From Nelumbo lutea (lineage: Eukaryota > Streptophyta > Magnoliopsida > Proteales > Nelumbonaceae), in assembly GCA_022828595.1 (NCBI GenBank), contig JAKGHH010000003.1, positions 56,595,759-56,659,758 of the forward strand: a stretch of DNA of 64,000 bases, in the 5' to 3' direction. Shown here piece by piece: positions 35,236 to 46,262 of this stretch. A program made the translations under genes and the position numbers. The notes under the pieces were generated by a model. That model worked only from the letters and a program-made list of their open reading frames with translations, was not told the DNA's origin and ran no database searches. Each line of letters begins with the position of its first letter. The first letter of the stretch is position 1.

Positions 35236-36039
35236 AGGTTGTTTAGGCTTTTCTGTCAAAATTTGAACGGGCCCGGCCCAAAGGCCCAACTCCGAAGCAG
35301 CGTAAAATACTAATTCAAGCAACCCGAGTTACTCCCTACCTGTCACCCGACACCCAACAGCAGGCTTGTAGGAGTGAATTGGACGGGTCGGGCCTGATCC
35401 AGCCTAATGCCACCTCTTGTACAATGGGCCCAGTTTAATGAAGTGCCCTTGTCCTTGGGATAAGATAAGTGTCGATTTGAGTCCCTTCTACAGTGGGCCC
35501 AGTTTAATGAAGGGTCCTGGTCCTGTAGATAAAGGACAAGTGGTAATCTGAATCCTCAACCCGTTTTAAAGATCTTATGGTCCCTTAGTTAACCCATGCT
35601 TTTGTATATCTGGAGACTAGTGGCAATTGGACTGATTAGTGGACCCCAACCATCAGCACATGAAGCATTTACCAAGATCTACTGAAGTGGGACCATTCTA
35701 TGACTTACTAGGTTCAATATTAAATTTAGCCATCCATCACTATTGATATGAATTAAAAATCTTTTATGAAAATGATATATATGAGAATGTGAAACCTTTT
35801 TCTTTACTAATTTTTTTTTTTTTTTTATTTTGGTCTTTGTAGGACATAAAATATAATTTAAATTATTACTTATTACTTCCTTCAATTTCTTCTCACTTCT
35901 CATTTAGGGTTGTTATTTTGTTAATGGACTTAAAAGTCTGGCACCTCATTCGACTTTGAAGGCAAATACATATACGCAGTAAGATGGGTGTGGATGAAAT
36001 CTGAATATGACATCATTATAGCCATACTTTTATAAGTCT
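35236..36039. other. stretch without recognised gene
   Basis: Contains a local duplication of GTGGGCCCAGTTTAATGAAG-like sequence (about 35425-35450 and 35490-35515). May be the interior of the minus-strand Helitron ending at 35208. No ORF of interest. Confidence 0.4.
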
Positions 36040-36706
36040 TGTATCTAAGTTATTAATTTATATTTTCTATTATTAAATCTTATATTTAAGATTTTTTTCA
36101 TTAATAAATTCTACCAATTAGATTTATATCTAATACTTTTAACAATATAAAATCTATATTTTTTTAAAACTGGCCCAGAAATGAAGTTTTCTTCCATCTA
36201 GGTAGTGGGTAAGCAATTCAATCATTTTGATCAAATGAATTAACCTATGATATCATATGTAGTTAAATAATAATTTTTTAAAATAGAAACAAACGCAAAA
36301 AATATAGAAAATTTTTTACACATCTCTAACGTTTTATATTAATCATATTAAAGAAAAATAAGTGTGATAAACAATAATTCTTTTCATCGATGAGAGAAAT
36401 AAAATATTAAATTTAGAACCAACCCAAAAATAAAATTATTTTCTTGTTTGGTAGCAGGTCATAGTTCAACCCTTGATGTCATAATTAAAACATACAAATT
36501 ATAAAAAATAATAGAAATTTTATAAAAAATATTTGGACACATTTTTAATATTATATATTTATCATATTAAACAAAAATTAATGTGACAGATAAAAATAAT
36601 TTCTATACAAACTGAAATTATAAAATTGTAGAAAAAATTTGACACATACACATTATTACACCGTAACATAAAATTGCCACATATAAAGCATGTTAATATG
36701 TACTAG
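36040..36706 (+). mobile_element. 3' part of a Helitron related to 6460-8198
   Basis: Shares internal sequence with the 6460-8198 element, for example AATAAATTCTA.CAATTAGAT, GGTAAGCAATTCAA.CAT and TTTTTAAAATAGAAA. It ends with an imperfect ACAT/ATGT hairpin and then CTAG followed by T (36703-36707), so the 3' terminus is canonical here. A 5' TC end was not located. Confidence 0.55.
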
Positions 36707-37320
36707 TTCGGGGTGCTCAGGCCTCCAGACGGGGGAGTGGATTAATTGGAGACAAAAACATGCATGCCCACAATTAGGTCCTAGATGGATCCACATGGGC
36801 ACTGACGTGTTCAATCGTGATAGATAATTCAGCCGGCTGTGTATGATTTTGTCTCTAGCTCATCCGGACTGTTCAGACGAATATCATGATAAATATATGA
36901 ATGTCTGAAATTTGAATTGGACTTGGATGAGCATTTGCTAAAATTTGAATTGGAGGCCCAGGTCGAAAGCCCCCCGAACAGGTCTGAAACCAATGCAGTA
37001 TAATTTTTCTTTTTCTTTTTGAGTTTTCGATTTGCACCCTAAGTCAGCTTTTGTGGGTGTTTGGGAATCATTTATTTCTCAAAGGAAACGTATTTGGTGA
37101 TTTATACACAAACAAACAGTTGTCACAACATTATTAGATTTGAAAATCAGTTATACCAAATATTTTTTTCCATGTGATTTCGGTAATTAGTTGGTGTGGA
37201 ACTTTAAAAAGCTGGAGTCGGTAAATTAACTTTTCCAAACAAACATGCCCCTTTAACTTTTTAAACTGTCCACCCCCCCAAAAAAAACTTTAAAACCAAG
37301 TATCTTTTGACAATTATCTA
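36707..37320. other. stretch without recognised gene
   Basis: No ORF or repeat of note. Low-complexity C and A runs at about 37271-37288. Confidence 0.4.
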
Positions 37321-37587
37321 GGCTGTGTTTGGTTGAAGTGCAATTTTATTTGCACTAGTACAAATGCATGGGAGTGCACATGAAAAAAAAATGCAAATTC
37401 TATTTTAACTTTGTTTTGGGTTTTATCTTATTCTGATTCATGTATTTGTTTATTTCATTTGTACTGCAATCAAACAAAATAAGCTAAAATTTAAAACAAA
37501 AATAGGTCAGAATTTACACTCAAATCATTTGCACTGTCATAGTTTTGCATTAGTACAAATTTGTTTGCATTGCAACCAAACACAGCC
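37321..37587. mobile_element. TIR element (GGCTGTGTTTGGTTG)
   Basis: The ends GGCTGTGTTTGGTTG and CAACCAAACACAGCC are perfect 15-bp inverted repeats. The 267-bp body has many TTTGCA/TGCAAA words. The flanks do not give a clear target duplication. Confidence 0.8.
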
Positions 37588-38285
37588 TTAGAGGTATTTC
37601 TGGGTTTTTTATGATGGGATAAGTCTAAGGCAGAGTTTGGGAGTGTTTATATGAAAAATAAGTGCTTATTCTTATAAGTGCTCATGAGTGTTAGGTGAAA
37701 AAAAAAACACTTATTTCAAACAGAAGTGTAGTATAGGTATTTTTAAAAGGTACATTGCTAAAATCTCCCCTAAAGTTTCTGATCGTTGCTGAAATCTCCC
37801 CTGAACTTTTCGACACAATTGCAAGTATACCCCCTTTGCTAGAATCCCCTAACAAGAAGCATGAAAATGACCAAAATACCCATGCAATAACTATTGAAGC
37901 TGGCTTCTATAGAAGAAACAATACACTTTATAAACAACAAAAAAATAGAGAATTTAAAGTTGCAACTTTACCTTTGAGCGATTGATATGAAGGGAAATTT
38001 TGAAAAATAAATCAATTTCAAAAAATAAGCACTTATTGAATAAATAAGCATTTAAAAATAAACCTGAATTTTGGGCTTATTTCTAAAATGCAAATAAGCA
38101 CTTATTGATGTGGTCCCCATAACCACTTATTTTTAATCACTTCCAAAGTTAACCTAAATCACCACCTAAAGGACATTCTCCCCACTTTTTTATTAGCAAA
38201 AGTTATAGAATTTAATTCGTTTAAGGACAAAATCAATGTTGGCTATGGAACTTAAAATTTTAAAAAGCTGTTCAAGTGCAACTTA
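37588..38285. repeat. A/T-rich AATAAGTGCTTATT repeat region
   Basis: Multiple direct and inverted copies of AATAAGCACTTATT between 37640 and 38130, as in 960-1165. The ORF at 37755-37985 lies between these motifs and has no recognisable domain. Confidence 0.5.
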
Positions 38286-38394
38286 GGCTCTATTTGGGAA
38301 GAGTGCTAATACAAATATCCATGGTTTACACACATAGGTTTCCTTTGTATTTGCATTGAAGGTATTTGTATTTGCACTCTTCCCAAATAGAGCC
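38286..38394. mobile_element. 109-bp hairpin MITE flanked by TA
   Basis: GGCTCTATTTGGGAAGAGTG at the left is the exact inverse of CACTCTTCCCAAATAGAGCC at the right. TA lies outside both ends (38284-38285 and 38395-38396). The right half recurs at 38680-38751, where LTR4 begins close to it. Confidence 0.88.
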
Positions 38395-38757
38395 TAAATA
38401 AAACTTAGGGTAAATTATATATAGGTACTTTTACTTTGGAGGTAGTGGCACTTAAGGGCTTGAGCTTTCAAGTGTGAAATTTTAGTACCCTAAACTTTTA
38501 ACAATAAACACTTTAGTCCAACTCTGTTAAAACTAATGTTATAGTGAGGATAAAATTACAAAAATGCCCTTATTCAGATTTTATTTTTTTATTATTCTTC
38601 ATTGTCCCATTCAAATGCTTTTGTTCTTTGTTGAAAAGAAGTATATAAATAGTTTCATATGAAAATAGAGTAAAATAAAAGTGTACATACATAGATCTCC
38701 TTTGTATTTGCATTGAAGGTATTTGTATTTGCACTCTTCCCAAATAGGCCCTGATGT

Positions 38758-39315
38758 TGTTCGATTCGAGGTAGTGCAGGAACCGAGGTTGGAGTCAGAT
38801 AATCCTTGCCAACTGGGGGGAGCTGAGGTGGAAGGACGAAGCCACACTCCAAGATCTAAAACCAAGAAAAAGTCAGAGGTCCAATGAGTGATCCCTGGTA
38901 GATATTCCAATGCTCAAGTCAGTAGAAAACAGTGGGGTGGTCGGGCCGAGCAGTTAGAGAACAATGCTGGTCCGAGCAAAGTAACAGTATGGGAGTCAAA
39001 AGTAGGCTCCTTTACTTTGAGCGGGAGATACCTTCTTATAACCAAAGGTCTGTGTCCTGATCGGATGAGGCTTTTGGGGTTATCGACATGAGGTTAACTG
39101 CCGAGGTCTTCGGGATAAGACCTAATCCCCAACGGAGTTGTCTCCATCCATATGATGATCTCCTATCTTAGTCGCACTTATCCACATGACGCGGAGCTGA
39201 CATGGTTGAGGAGGTAGGGCCGCTGAGGTGATGTGGTGTTGATGTGGCCGAGGAGATAGGATGGCCGTGTAGGTGACATGTGGCATCTGGGGCCAACTCA
39301 ATCATAACCCGAACA
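38758..39315 (-). mobile_element. Tat-like gypsy LTR with adjacent polypurine tract (LTR4)
   Basis: The unit starts TGTTCG and ends CGAACA. It contains a U5-like block GACTTGAGCATTGGAATA on the minus strand (about 38909-38926), comparable to the CATCGG block of LTR1 and LTR2, and a minus-strand TTATAAG TATA-like box near 39030. Immediately outside its right end the minus strand is purine-rich (CTAGGGGAGTGG), as expected of a polypurine tract before a 3' LTR. Unlike LTR1 it lacks matching flanks, which fits an LTR still joined to internal sequence. Boundaries are less certain than for LTR1. Confidence 0.6.
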
Positions 39316-39712
39316 CCACTCCCCTAGTTCCGAAGTCGAGGAGTGAAGCGCTCGGCCATAGTGTCACGTGGAAGAGTTCTTTGGTCCTTGGCTAAGGAAC
39401 TTGAAGTTGAAGTCTAATTGAGTGTGCAGGCTGGACCAAGTGGCTTGAAGTTGGGCCGGTCTCTCTAGGCGAACCGAGCGGTTCAACATTGGTCTCGTCC
39501 TCGAAATGGGTTGTCAGAGCTGTTGTTTCTCTTCCTGAGACTTTACGAGTGTAGAGAGCGATTGCGTCGATTGGCCCTCCCGAGTTGTCAGAGAAACATC
39601 TGATCCATGCCGTTGATCCTATTTTGATATGGAGTGTTGGGGACCTATAAATAGTAGGGAAGAGCATTTCCCCTAAACAAGCCAGCAACACTCTTGGGTC
39701 GTGAGCCACTTA
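39316..39712 (+). mobile_element. internal gypsy remnant with a plus-strand TATA box
   Basis: Follows the LTR4 polypurine tract. On the plus strand CTATAAATAG (39645-39654) is a good TATA box. The order (LTR, polypurine tract, then a TATA box directed away from the LTR) parallels 54524-55334, where an antisense ORF follows. Here the sequence changes character at about 39712 before any such ORF. Confidence 0.45.
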
Positions 39713-40504
39713 GTTAATGGGCCTACCCCATGATTAATATGATTAATCAAGATGTCATATGACTGTTTAAGCTATCATGTGACATGGGCGAATATGAGTT
39801 TGGATATGGGTATGGAACACCCATTCTCTTAAGAGGATAAAACCTATCTTATGATAGAGTCCAGATCCAAATAAAGATTTGGATCAAACCTCCTAATTTG
39901 ATTAGGAGTGGTGTTGCTTAAAGGTTAAAAGAAGGAGAGATTGAACTGTTCCAAATAACTTTTCTTTTAGCTTTCTCTTCTCTTCTTGCCACCCAAGAAA
40001 CCCGAGTTCGATCTCAGTTTTTGGGACTGATCTTGATCAGTTCTCTCTCTGATTTTTGCAAGAAAAATACAGAGAAAATTTGTGTTCACCTCCCCAGTTC
40101 AATCCAAGGCATTAGATTGCAGTTTTGCTGAAAACTGCGTTGTTGAACCAGCTTCACTTCAAGTTGCACCATTTTTCAGTGGAAGCTGGTTTTGGGATTT
40201 GATTTGGGTGTGAACTACCACTTTGGAAGTTACATTTGTGGAACTTGTATCAGGTATACATCTCCCTCTTGTTTGGTTTCAAATCTGATCGAATTTTAGT
40301 ACAAAATCGATCCTAGAAAAATGTAGTTTTTCTAAAACTGAGAATACGATTCCCATAAGGTTGAAAGAATTTTTTTTTTAATTTTGTCCAACCATCCAAC
40401 AAGGTTCGGCCATCCATATAATGGATTCTCACCTTCCTTCAATGGGGCCCTGCGATTTCAATTGCTGGCAGTGTGGTTGCACTGTCTTTGGCGATGGACA
40501 CTTC
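39713..40504. other. unassigned repeat-like stretch, possibly LTR-derived
   Basis: AATAAAGATTTGGATC, a CT-rich tract (39960-40000) and a GAGAACT/AGTTCTC-rich part give it the look of an LTR leader, but I could not define TG/CA ends, a target duplication or coding domains. Confidence 0.3.
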
Positions 40505-40512
40505 GTCATGGG

Positions 40513-41064
40513 TAGACCTGTTCATGGGCTGGGCCAGGTCGGGCTCAGGCTGAGCTTTTACTCTTCATTAATGGAAATATGTTAGGCCCGAGCCCGAGCC
40601 TGGCCCGACTAATGGGCCTAAAACTTGGGCCCGAGCCCGGCCCTAATAAAAATCCTGAAGCCCGAGCCTGAGCCCGAAGCCCGACCTAATAAAAAATTAG
40701 AATTTTTCCCTATTCAATAATCAATATAAATTAGAATTTATTTATATTAAAAAAGAATATAAATTCAAAACTTATTTACATTAAAAAAAGAATATAAAGA
40801 AGGAAAAAAGGATGTGGAGAAGAAGGGTTCGACTCTAAAAATAAGGGAAAGAGGTGAAAAAAAGAGGGGTATCCGACTAGGGTTTTTAGGTTTAATTATA
40901 GGTAAGGCCGGGTTGGGCTATTTTGCAAAATTCCGAGCCCGGCTCGAATTTATTGCAGGCCGGGCTTTTTGGCCTAATGTTAAGCCCACGGGCCCATATA
41001 CCTGTTCAAGCCCATTCGGGGGCCGGGCCGGCCCATTGGGCCACCCGGCCCATGAACAAGTCTA
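40513..41064. mobile_element. hAT-type MITE (TAGACCTGTTCATGGGC)
   Basis: A 552-bp element starts TAGACCTGTTCATGGGCTGG and ends CCCGGCCCATGAACAAGTCTA-type sequence (inverted). The 8-bp flanks gtcatggg (40505-40512) and gccatggg (41065-41072) agree at 7 positions. The subterminal parts are rich in GGCCCGAGCC and the core is AT-rich. Confidence 0.92.
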
Positions 41065-42788
41065 GCCATGGGTACTATAGTGGTTGCCTTTGTGTCGCTA
41101 TTATCCTTATGGCAAATTCTGTAATAGTGATCTACATATACTTACAGATGGACCAGGTCCAACCTAATTCAATGAATACTTAATTTGGACCATTTTAGAA
41201 TGGTCCAGTTCAATATGTGGACCATGTGGACCATCCTATTTGTTCAAATTGGCCAGACTTAGTCCATTGAAACTTGCATGTAGTTCTCATGGGCTAAAAT
41301 TGTTTAATTAAGGTTTTAGGTATGTGAGGTTGATAGGAAAGGCTCCATTGCATTAGCCTATGACCTCGGTTAAGATATTCCAATCCAATAATTCTAGCCA
41401 TGGCCATTCGATAATGACTGAAGACTTAAATGATTTATTTTTTAGTGGATAAAACAATGTCATATAATAAAATATTAAGTCATGGTGGCAATAGAGAGTT
41501 AGAGACTATCCTCAGACCAAAACAGTCTGATTGATAGAATTCGTCCTAGAGATATGATAATAATGTTTCATGTAAAAGGCCATTGCCCTTGGTTCCAGTT
41601 ATCTGAGGTCTTGGGAAGGGTACATTATTTGTCAATTTTTTTAACAGAGTGGTCGTCTTCATACAAAAATCCGTTTTCTCATATTTGCCAGCCCGGCCAA
41701 CAGATTTTACCATTAATTACAACAAGTAATATGGCTCCTATTGATACAATGTTTTGCATCTTGATCAATTGATCATAAATTTGTGAAAAAAAATAACAAT
41801 CCACCCGTTTTAACCTTAGAAAAACAAACACAGTTTTTCAATACAAGGGCACCATGAAATTAATATTTAGATTAGATGTATGGTACTCAACCCAAAATGT
41901 CATTCAACCATAAAAAAGCTCTCAACCTATATATTTAACGACTTTCTCACCAAGCAGGCAAACACAATAGTAAATAATTCATCATGGTTTTTGAATCGTC
42001 GTTTACCTGGACAGTTAGACCGTTCGGCCTGGGAATCGTTCAAGCAATCGATTTCGTTTTATTCCAAACCCGGTCCTTGTTTAAAAACTGTTGAATCTGT
42101 CAATGATTCATTAATTTAAGCAGTTGAACCATCGACCTATCGATTCGTTCAATGATTTTTGACCATTTTTTTATTTTTAATTTTTTTAATTTTTATTATC
42201 AAAACAAGTCATCCATTCAAATCGAACGGTCGAACCATCAACCCAAAAACCAGTGGCCAAAATGGTTTCATTTCCAAATCATTTTTTAAAACACTGCAAT
42301 TCAGTTCAATGTGAAACAGGAAACTCCAGCTGTCCCCTTAAGGAACAACTAGCTAATACTAGGGTATTATTAATTGTTACTACCATAGATCCTGTAAAAC
42401 GCATCAGTTGGATCTGCTTCTGTGCTGCAATCAAAAAAAGTGAAAACTGCAGTTAAATTAGGTTGTTTCCATGGGACACTGGGACCTCATACTCAAATGA
42501 TGTTGGTGTAGGTCATTAATTGTTGTTTGATTGATTTAAAGCATTTAAAATAATAGCAGACTTTGCTTCAGAAAGGAATACTTTCTGCCAACTAATTTCC
42601 ACTTCTACCTAACTGCTAAATGCAGAGATGCTACGTGGAAGTCCTTATAAGGACATTTCGTCTCATGGGACATCCCCTTTTTAATTGAAAATTCATTTCT
42701 TATGTTCCCTGCTCACCCATTCAGAAGTCTAGCCTCTGCCCAGATATTTATAATACTTGGTTGCACTATTGCATGCTAATTATTGTTA
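41065..42788. other. stretch without recognised gene
   Basis: About 41148-41275 is an internal fragment of the TAGGGGTGTCAA MITE family. About 41985-42290 is a degenerate GGTTCAACC-type repeat. The ORFs at 41554-41772, 41880-42119 and 42253-42456 show no domain. Confidence 0.45.
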
Positions 42789-43240
42789 AGCAGACTTAGG
42801 GGTGTCAATTGGACTGGATTTGGTCCAATCCGATCCAGTCCAATGTGACTCCATTATAAATGGATCAGGTCCAATTCAATCTAATAAATTTTTTGGATCA
42901 ATGTAGATTGGTCTAATTCAATATTTAGACCATTTAATCTGTTTAAATTCATTTTGATTTAAATTGGTTTTAATTCAAACGTAGTCTATTGACACATATA
43001 TTCTTATCTTATATCAATGGATTAGATATTGGCTTAATCCAATCTAATAAATATTTTGGACTGAATTGGTCCAATCTAATGTCTTGTTGGTCCGTTCAAT
43101 CCATCCAAATTGATTTTGGACTGAACGAAATCTGATGTAACTGTTTTCGGCCACGTACCAATGTTTTGTGATGTAAAATTTTTTGGCAAAGTACCTCGTT
43201 ATTCGACCCGGTGGCGGCGTACCTTAGTGACGAGCTACTT

Positions 43241-44025
43241 GGTGGCGAACTGCCTGGTGGCGAACTTCCTGGTGGCGAACTACCTGGGGGCGAACTGCCT
43301 TGGTGGCGAACTGCCTGGGGGCGAACTACCCGGTGGCGAACTCTCTGGTGGCGAACTGCCTGGGGGCGAACTGCCTTGGAGGCTAACTCCCTGGTGGCGA
43401 ACTGCCTGGGGGCGAACTGCCTTGGGGCGAACTCCCTGGTGGCGAACTGCCTGGGGGCGAACTGCCTGGGGGCGAACTCCCTGGTGGCGAACTGCCTGGG
43501 GGCGAACTTCCTGGTGGCGAACTCCCTGGTGGCGAACTGCCTTGGTGGCGAACTTCCTTGGTGGCGAACTGCCTGGGGGCGAACTCCCTGGTGGCAAACT
43601 GCCTTGGAGGCTAACTCCCTGGTGGCGAACTGCTTGGGGGCGAACTCCCTGGTGGCGAACTCCCTGGGGGAGAACTGCCTGGGGGTGAACTCCCTGGTGG
43701 CGAACTGCCTGGGGGCGAACTGCCTGGTGGCGAACTCCCTGGTGGCGAACTGCCTGGGGGTGAACTGCCTTGGTGGCGAACTGCCTAGGGGCGAACTCCC
43801 TGGTGGCGAACTGCTTGGGGGCGAACTGCCTGGGGGCGAACTACCTGGAGGCGAACTCCCTGGTGGCGAACTGCCTGGGGGCGAAGCCTTGGTGGCGAAC
43901 TGCCTGGGGGCGAACTGCCTTGTGGCGAACTCCCTGGTGGCGAACTGCTTTGGTGGCGAACTGCCTGGTGGCGAACTCCCTGGTGGCGAACTCCCTGGTG
44001 GCGAACTCCCGGGGGCGAACTCCCT
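43241..44025. repeat. 15-bp minisatellite, about 50 copies
   Basis: The unit is GGCGAACTGCCTGGT with variants (CTCC or CTAC for CTGC, GGG for GGT, and a 16-bp form with an extra T). Because 15 is a multiple of three and the unit lacks stops in several frames, long artificial ORFs appear on both strands (43096-44094 minus, 43211-44143 plus, and others). Confidence 0.97.
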
Positions 44026-44107
44026 ACTAGGCGGTCGATGCCTTAGAGAATGTTGGAGCTCCCTGGTGCGGCGCAATCCGACTGCCCTCAGCATGAGGCG
44101 GTCTTCT

Positions 44108-44365
44108 TTCCTTTGTAGGTGGCGGGAGATGAGGGACCTGTGAGAAATTCATCTTTTCCTCCTCTTTGTAGGTGGCGGGAGCTGAGAGACCTGCAAGAAC
44201 TCCATCTCTTCTTCCTCCTTGTAGGTGGCGGGAGTTGAGGGACCTCCGAGAACTCCATCTCTTCCTCCTTGTAGGTGGGGGAAGCTGAGGGACTTCTGAG
44301 AACTGCATCTTTTCCTCCTCTTTGTAGGCGGCGGGAGCTGAAGGACCTGCGAGAACTGAATCAGA
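44108..44365. repeat. 50-53-bp tandem array, five units
   Basis: TGTAGGTGGCGGGA-type starts occur at 44114, 44167, 44220, 44270 and 44323, giving periods of 53, 53, 50 and 53. Each unit continues with GCTGAGGGACCT and GAGAACTCCATCT. Confidence 0.92.
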
Positions 44366-44511
44366 GGTCCCGGGGGTACTTTCCCAATGGGGGCTCTCCG
44401 ATGCTTAAGTTAGCACTCTTATTGTAGAGAGCTTTGAAGATAATATGAGAGAGCTAGAGAGCAGGGTTACTTCCCTTTCCCTTTCCCCCCTTCCCCTTTG
44501 GGGGGTGAAGT

Positions 44512-44520
44512 CTTTATATA
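44512..44520 (-). promoter_or_regulatory. TATA box of LTR2
   Basis: Minus strand TATATAAAG. It is preceded in transcription sense by a GC-richer U3 and followed by GACTTCACCCCCC, the same context as TATATAAGG at 25704-25712 in LTR1. Confidence 0.6.
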
Positions 44521-44616
44521 CCGGAGTCTTCACGGGTTAGGTGGGTGAAAAGCCTCCACACGGTAAGACTCGTCGCATCCGGTCAGAACTGGGGTACGGT
44601 GGTGAACTCCTCGAGG

Positions 44617-44830
44617 TTGTCAGGCTGGCGCTTGTGTCAGGCAGCCAGGTCGGCGCCTGGGCCGGGTTGTTAGAGGGGTGCCTGCGTCAGACGGCGGGTC
44701 AGTGTTTAGGCCAGGTCGTCAGGTCGGCGCCTGTGTCAGTCGGTGGGACAGTGCCTAGATCAGGTCGTCAAGCTGGCGCCTGTGTCAGTCGGCGGGTCAG
44801 TGTCTAGATCAGGTCGTCAAGCTGGCGCCT
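44617..44830. repeat. 49-bp tandem array, about four units
   Basis: GGTCGTCA occurs at 44714, 44763 and 44812, a period of 49. The unit contains GGCGCCTGTGTCAGTCGG and GGGTCAGTGTCTAGATCA; earlier units are more diverged. It is within the U3 side of LTR2 and locally GC-rich up to about 44990. Confidence 0.85.
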
Positions 44831-45133
44831 TGGCCGGATCATGCGCTAGGCTGGTCCAGGTCGGCCAGGTCGCGCAGGCCGTGCACAGTTCGCGCAGGCC
44901 GCGCGCGCGCCGTTCAGTTCGTGTGCGCCGCGCAGGCGCGCGTCAGGCCGCGCGTAGGTCACGCCAGGCCGGCTAGACAGGTGCCCAGGTGGGTCACCAA
45001 CTTCGTAAGTTTGTTGGCTGGATGTTTTCCTAGTTGTCACGAGGTGCCACGTGTCATAATTTTACTAGAGGGCCAAATCTGCCCTCATCAGAATCCAATC
45101 CAAAACCAGTCCATTGACACCCTTAAGCATACT

Positions 45134-45262
45134 GATGCATGTTCTGTTCATATTCATTGTTGATCGATGGAGGGTGACTCCTCACCCAGTTCTCATACAC
45201 CATCAGTCATGAAAAACATAATTCCTTTTAGAGAAGTAAAATTGCGTATGCATAATAAGGCA
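45134..45262. other. short spacer between two MITEs
   Basis: No feature recognised. Confidence 0.4.
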
Positions 45263-45270
45263 ATGATTCA

Positions 45271-45825
45271 TAGGGGTGTTTACGGTCCGATTTGGAGAAG
45301 ATTTCAAACGGAACCAGTAAATTACGGTTTGAAAAATTCTTATACCAAACTAAATCATTTTAATATAGAAATTATATCAAATCAAACTGTTTTATTATAG
45401 TGTGGTCTGGTTTCTTATACGGTTCGGGCTATTTTATTGGGTTTAACCCAATTAGAGAGCCTTAGTAAATAACAAATTGAAATCTTTACAAGTGTCACTT
45501 ACTATTATACAAATTGCATTCACACTTTCTCAAACATAAACAAATCTTTTGGCATCAAATTACAAGTCAAAAATTAAAACAAAAACTATGAAATGTTAAA
45601 TTATTGTATACATCAATATTAAATAAATTATTAATAATTTGATTTAATACAATTTATAGCTTAATCTGGTTTCTAAAATTTAGAAAATCAAACCAAACTA
45701 AAAAATTATGATTTGAGGAATTTTCAGAACAAAGCAAGCCATTTTAAGGCTAAACCAGACCAAACTGCCATTTATGATTTGGTTCGGTGTGGTTTGGCGG
45801 TTTACACCACATAATGAACACCCTA
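45271..45825. mobile_element. hAT-type MITE (TAGGGGTGTTTACGG)
   Basis: A 555-bp element starts TAGGGGTGTTTACGGTCCG and ends with GGCGGTTTACACC, then AATGAACACCCTA. Flanking 8-mers atgattca and gtgaccca agree at 5 positions. The subterminal regions carry AAACCAAACC/GGTTTGG words. Confidence 0.75.
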
Positions 45826-45833
45826 GTGACCCA

Positions 45834-46262
45834 TCCTATATTGAGAATCCCTATTCATCAAGGACTCCAAATTTGATTAGAACACAAACTCCCATACAAA
45901 ATTACCACAAATATATAGGATGGTCTCCCAGACAAATCCATCTGATCCGATGAAAAATCAAGATTTTGAATAGAAAACAAATAAATGCAACTTGACTAAC
46001 TTTAACAACTTGCCCACAACATTATTTTATGTAGGATTGTAAATTCACATCTACTATGACCATTATTGCACAAAATTCTTGTAACCACCCAACATTGAAA
46101 TACATAGTATGTTAGAGATCCAACCGAAAAAACAGATGACTTGATATTTTGAATTTAAAGCAAATGGGATGTGAGATGTGAGCTCATGGTTGATAGGGCT
46201 AGAATAGGAGAAAGGCTTCCTAGTCGGATAAAGATAAGAGATACCCTATTTGTGTGTCTGGA
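45834..46262. other. stretch without recognised gene
   Basis: AT-rich, with no ORF and no repeat recognised. Confidence 0.4.

Larger units (their letters stand above)
43133..45090 (-). mobile_element. enlarged solo LTR of the LTR1 family (LTR2)
   Basis: A 1958-bp unit starts TGATG and ends CATCA, flanked by aaatc (43128-43132) and gaatc (45091-45095), 4 of 5 identical. It shares with LTR1 the block CCGATG.TAAGTTAGCACTC (44398-44416), the GAGAGCTAGAGA segment, GGGGGGTGAAGTC with a minus-strand TATA box (44512-44520), and the terminal GGGCCAAAT sequence near its right end. The distance from the left terminus to the U5 block is about 1265 bases here against 122 in LTR1; the excess consists of tandem arrays. 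A small third array sits in the U3 side. No protein is encoded. Confidence 0.88.
42797..45125. mobile_element. hAT-type MITE of the TAGGGGTGTCAA family (copy 4), split by LTR2
   Basis: The left part 42797-43132 starts TAGGGGTGTCAATTGG. The right part 45091-45125 ends CAGTCCATTGACACCCTTA. The 8-mers outside the two parts, agcagact (42789-42796) and agcatact (45126-45133), agree at 7 positions, so the two parts are one element of about 371 bp cut by a 1.96-kb insertion. Confidence 0.93.

Noticed and set aside
39713..40504. Possible Copia-type LTR
   Set aside because: Suggestive composition only; no TG/CA termini, target duplication, primer site or coding domain could be shown, so it is left as unassigned sequence.
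43096..44143. Long ORFs of 86 to 332 residues on both strands in the 15-bp array
   Set aside because: They arise from a repeat unit whose length is a multiple of three and which lacks stops; frames compete on both strands and none shows non-repetitive coding sequence at its start.
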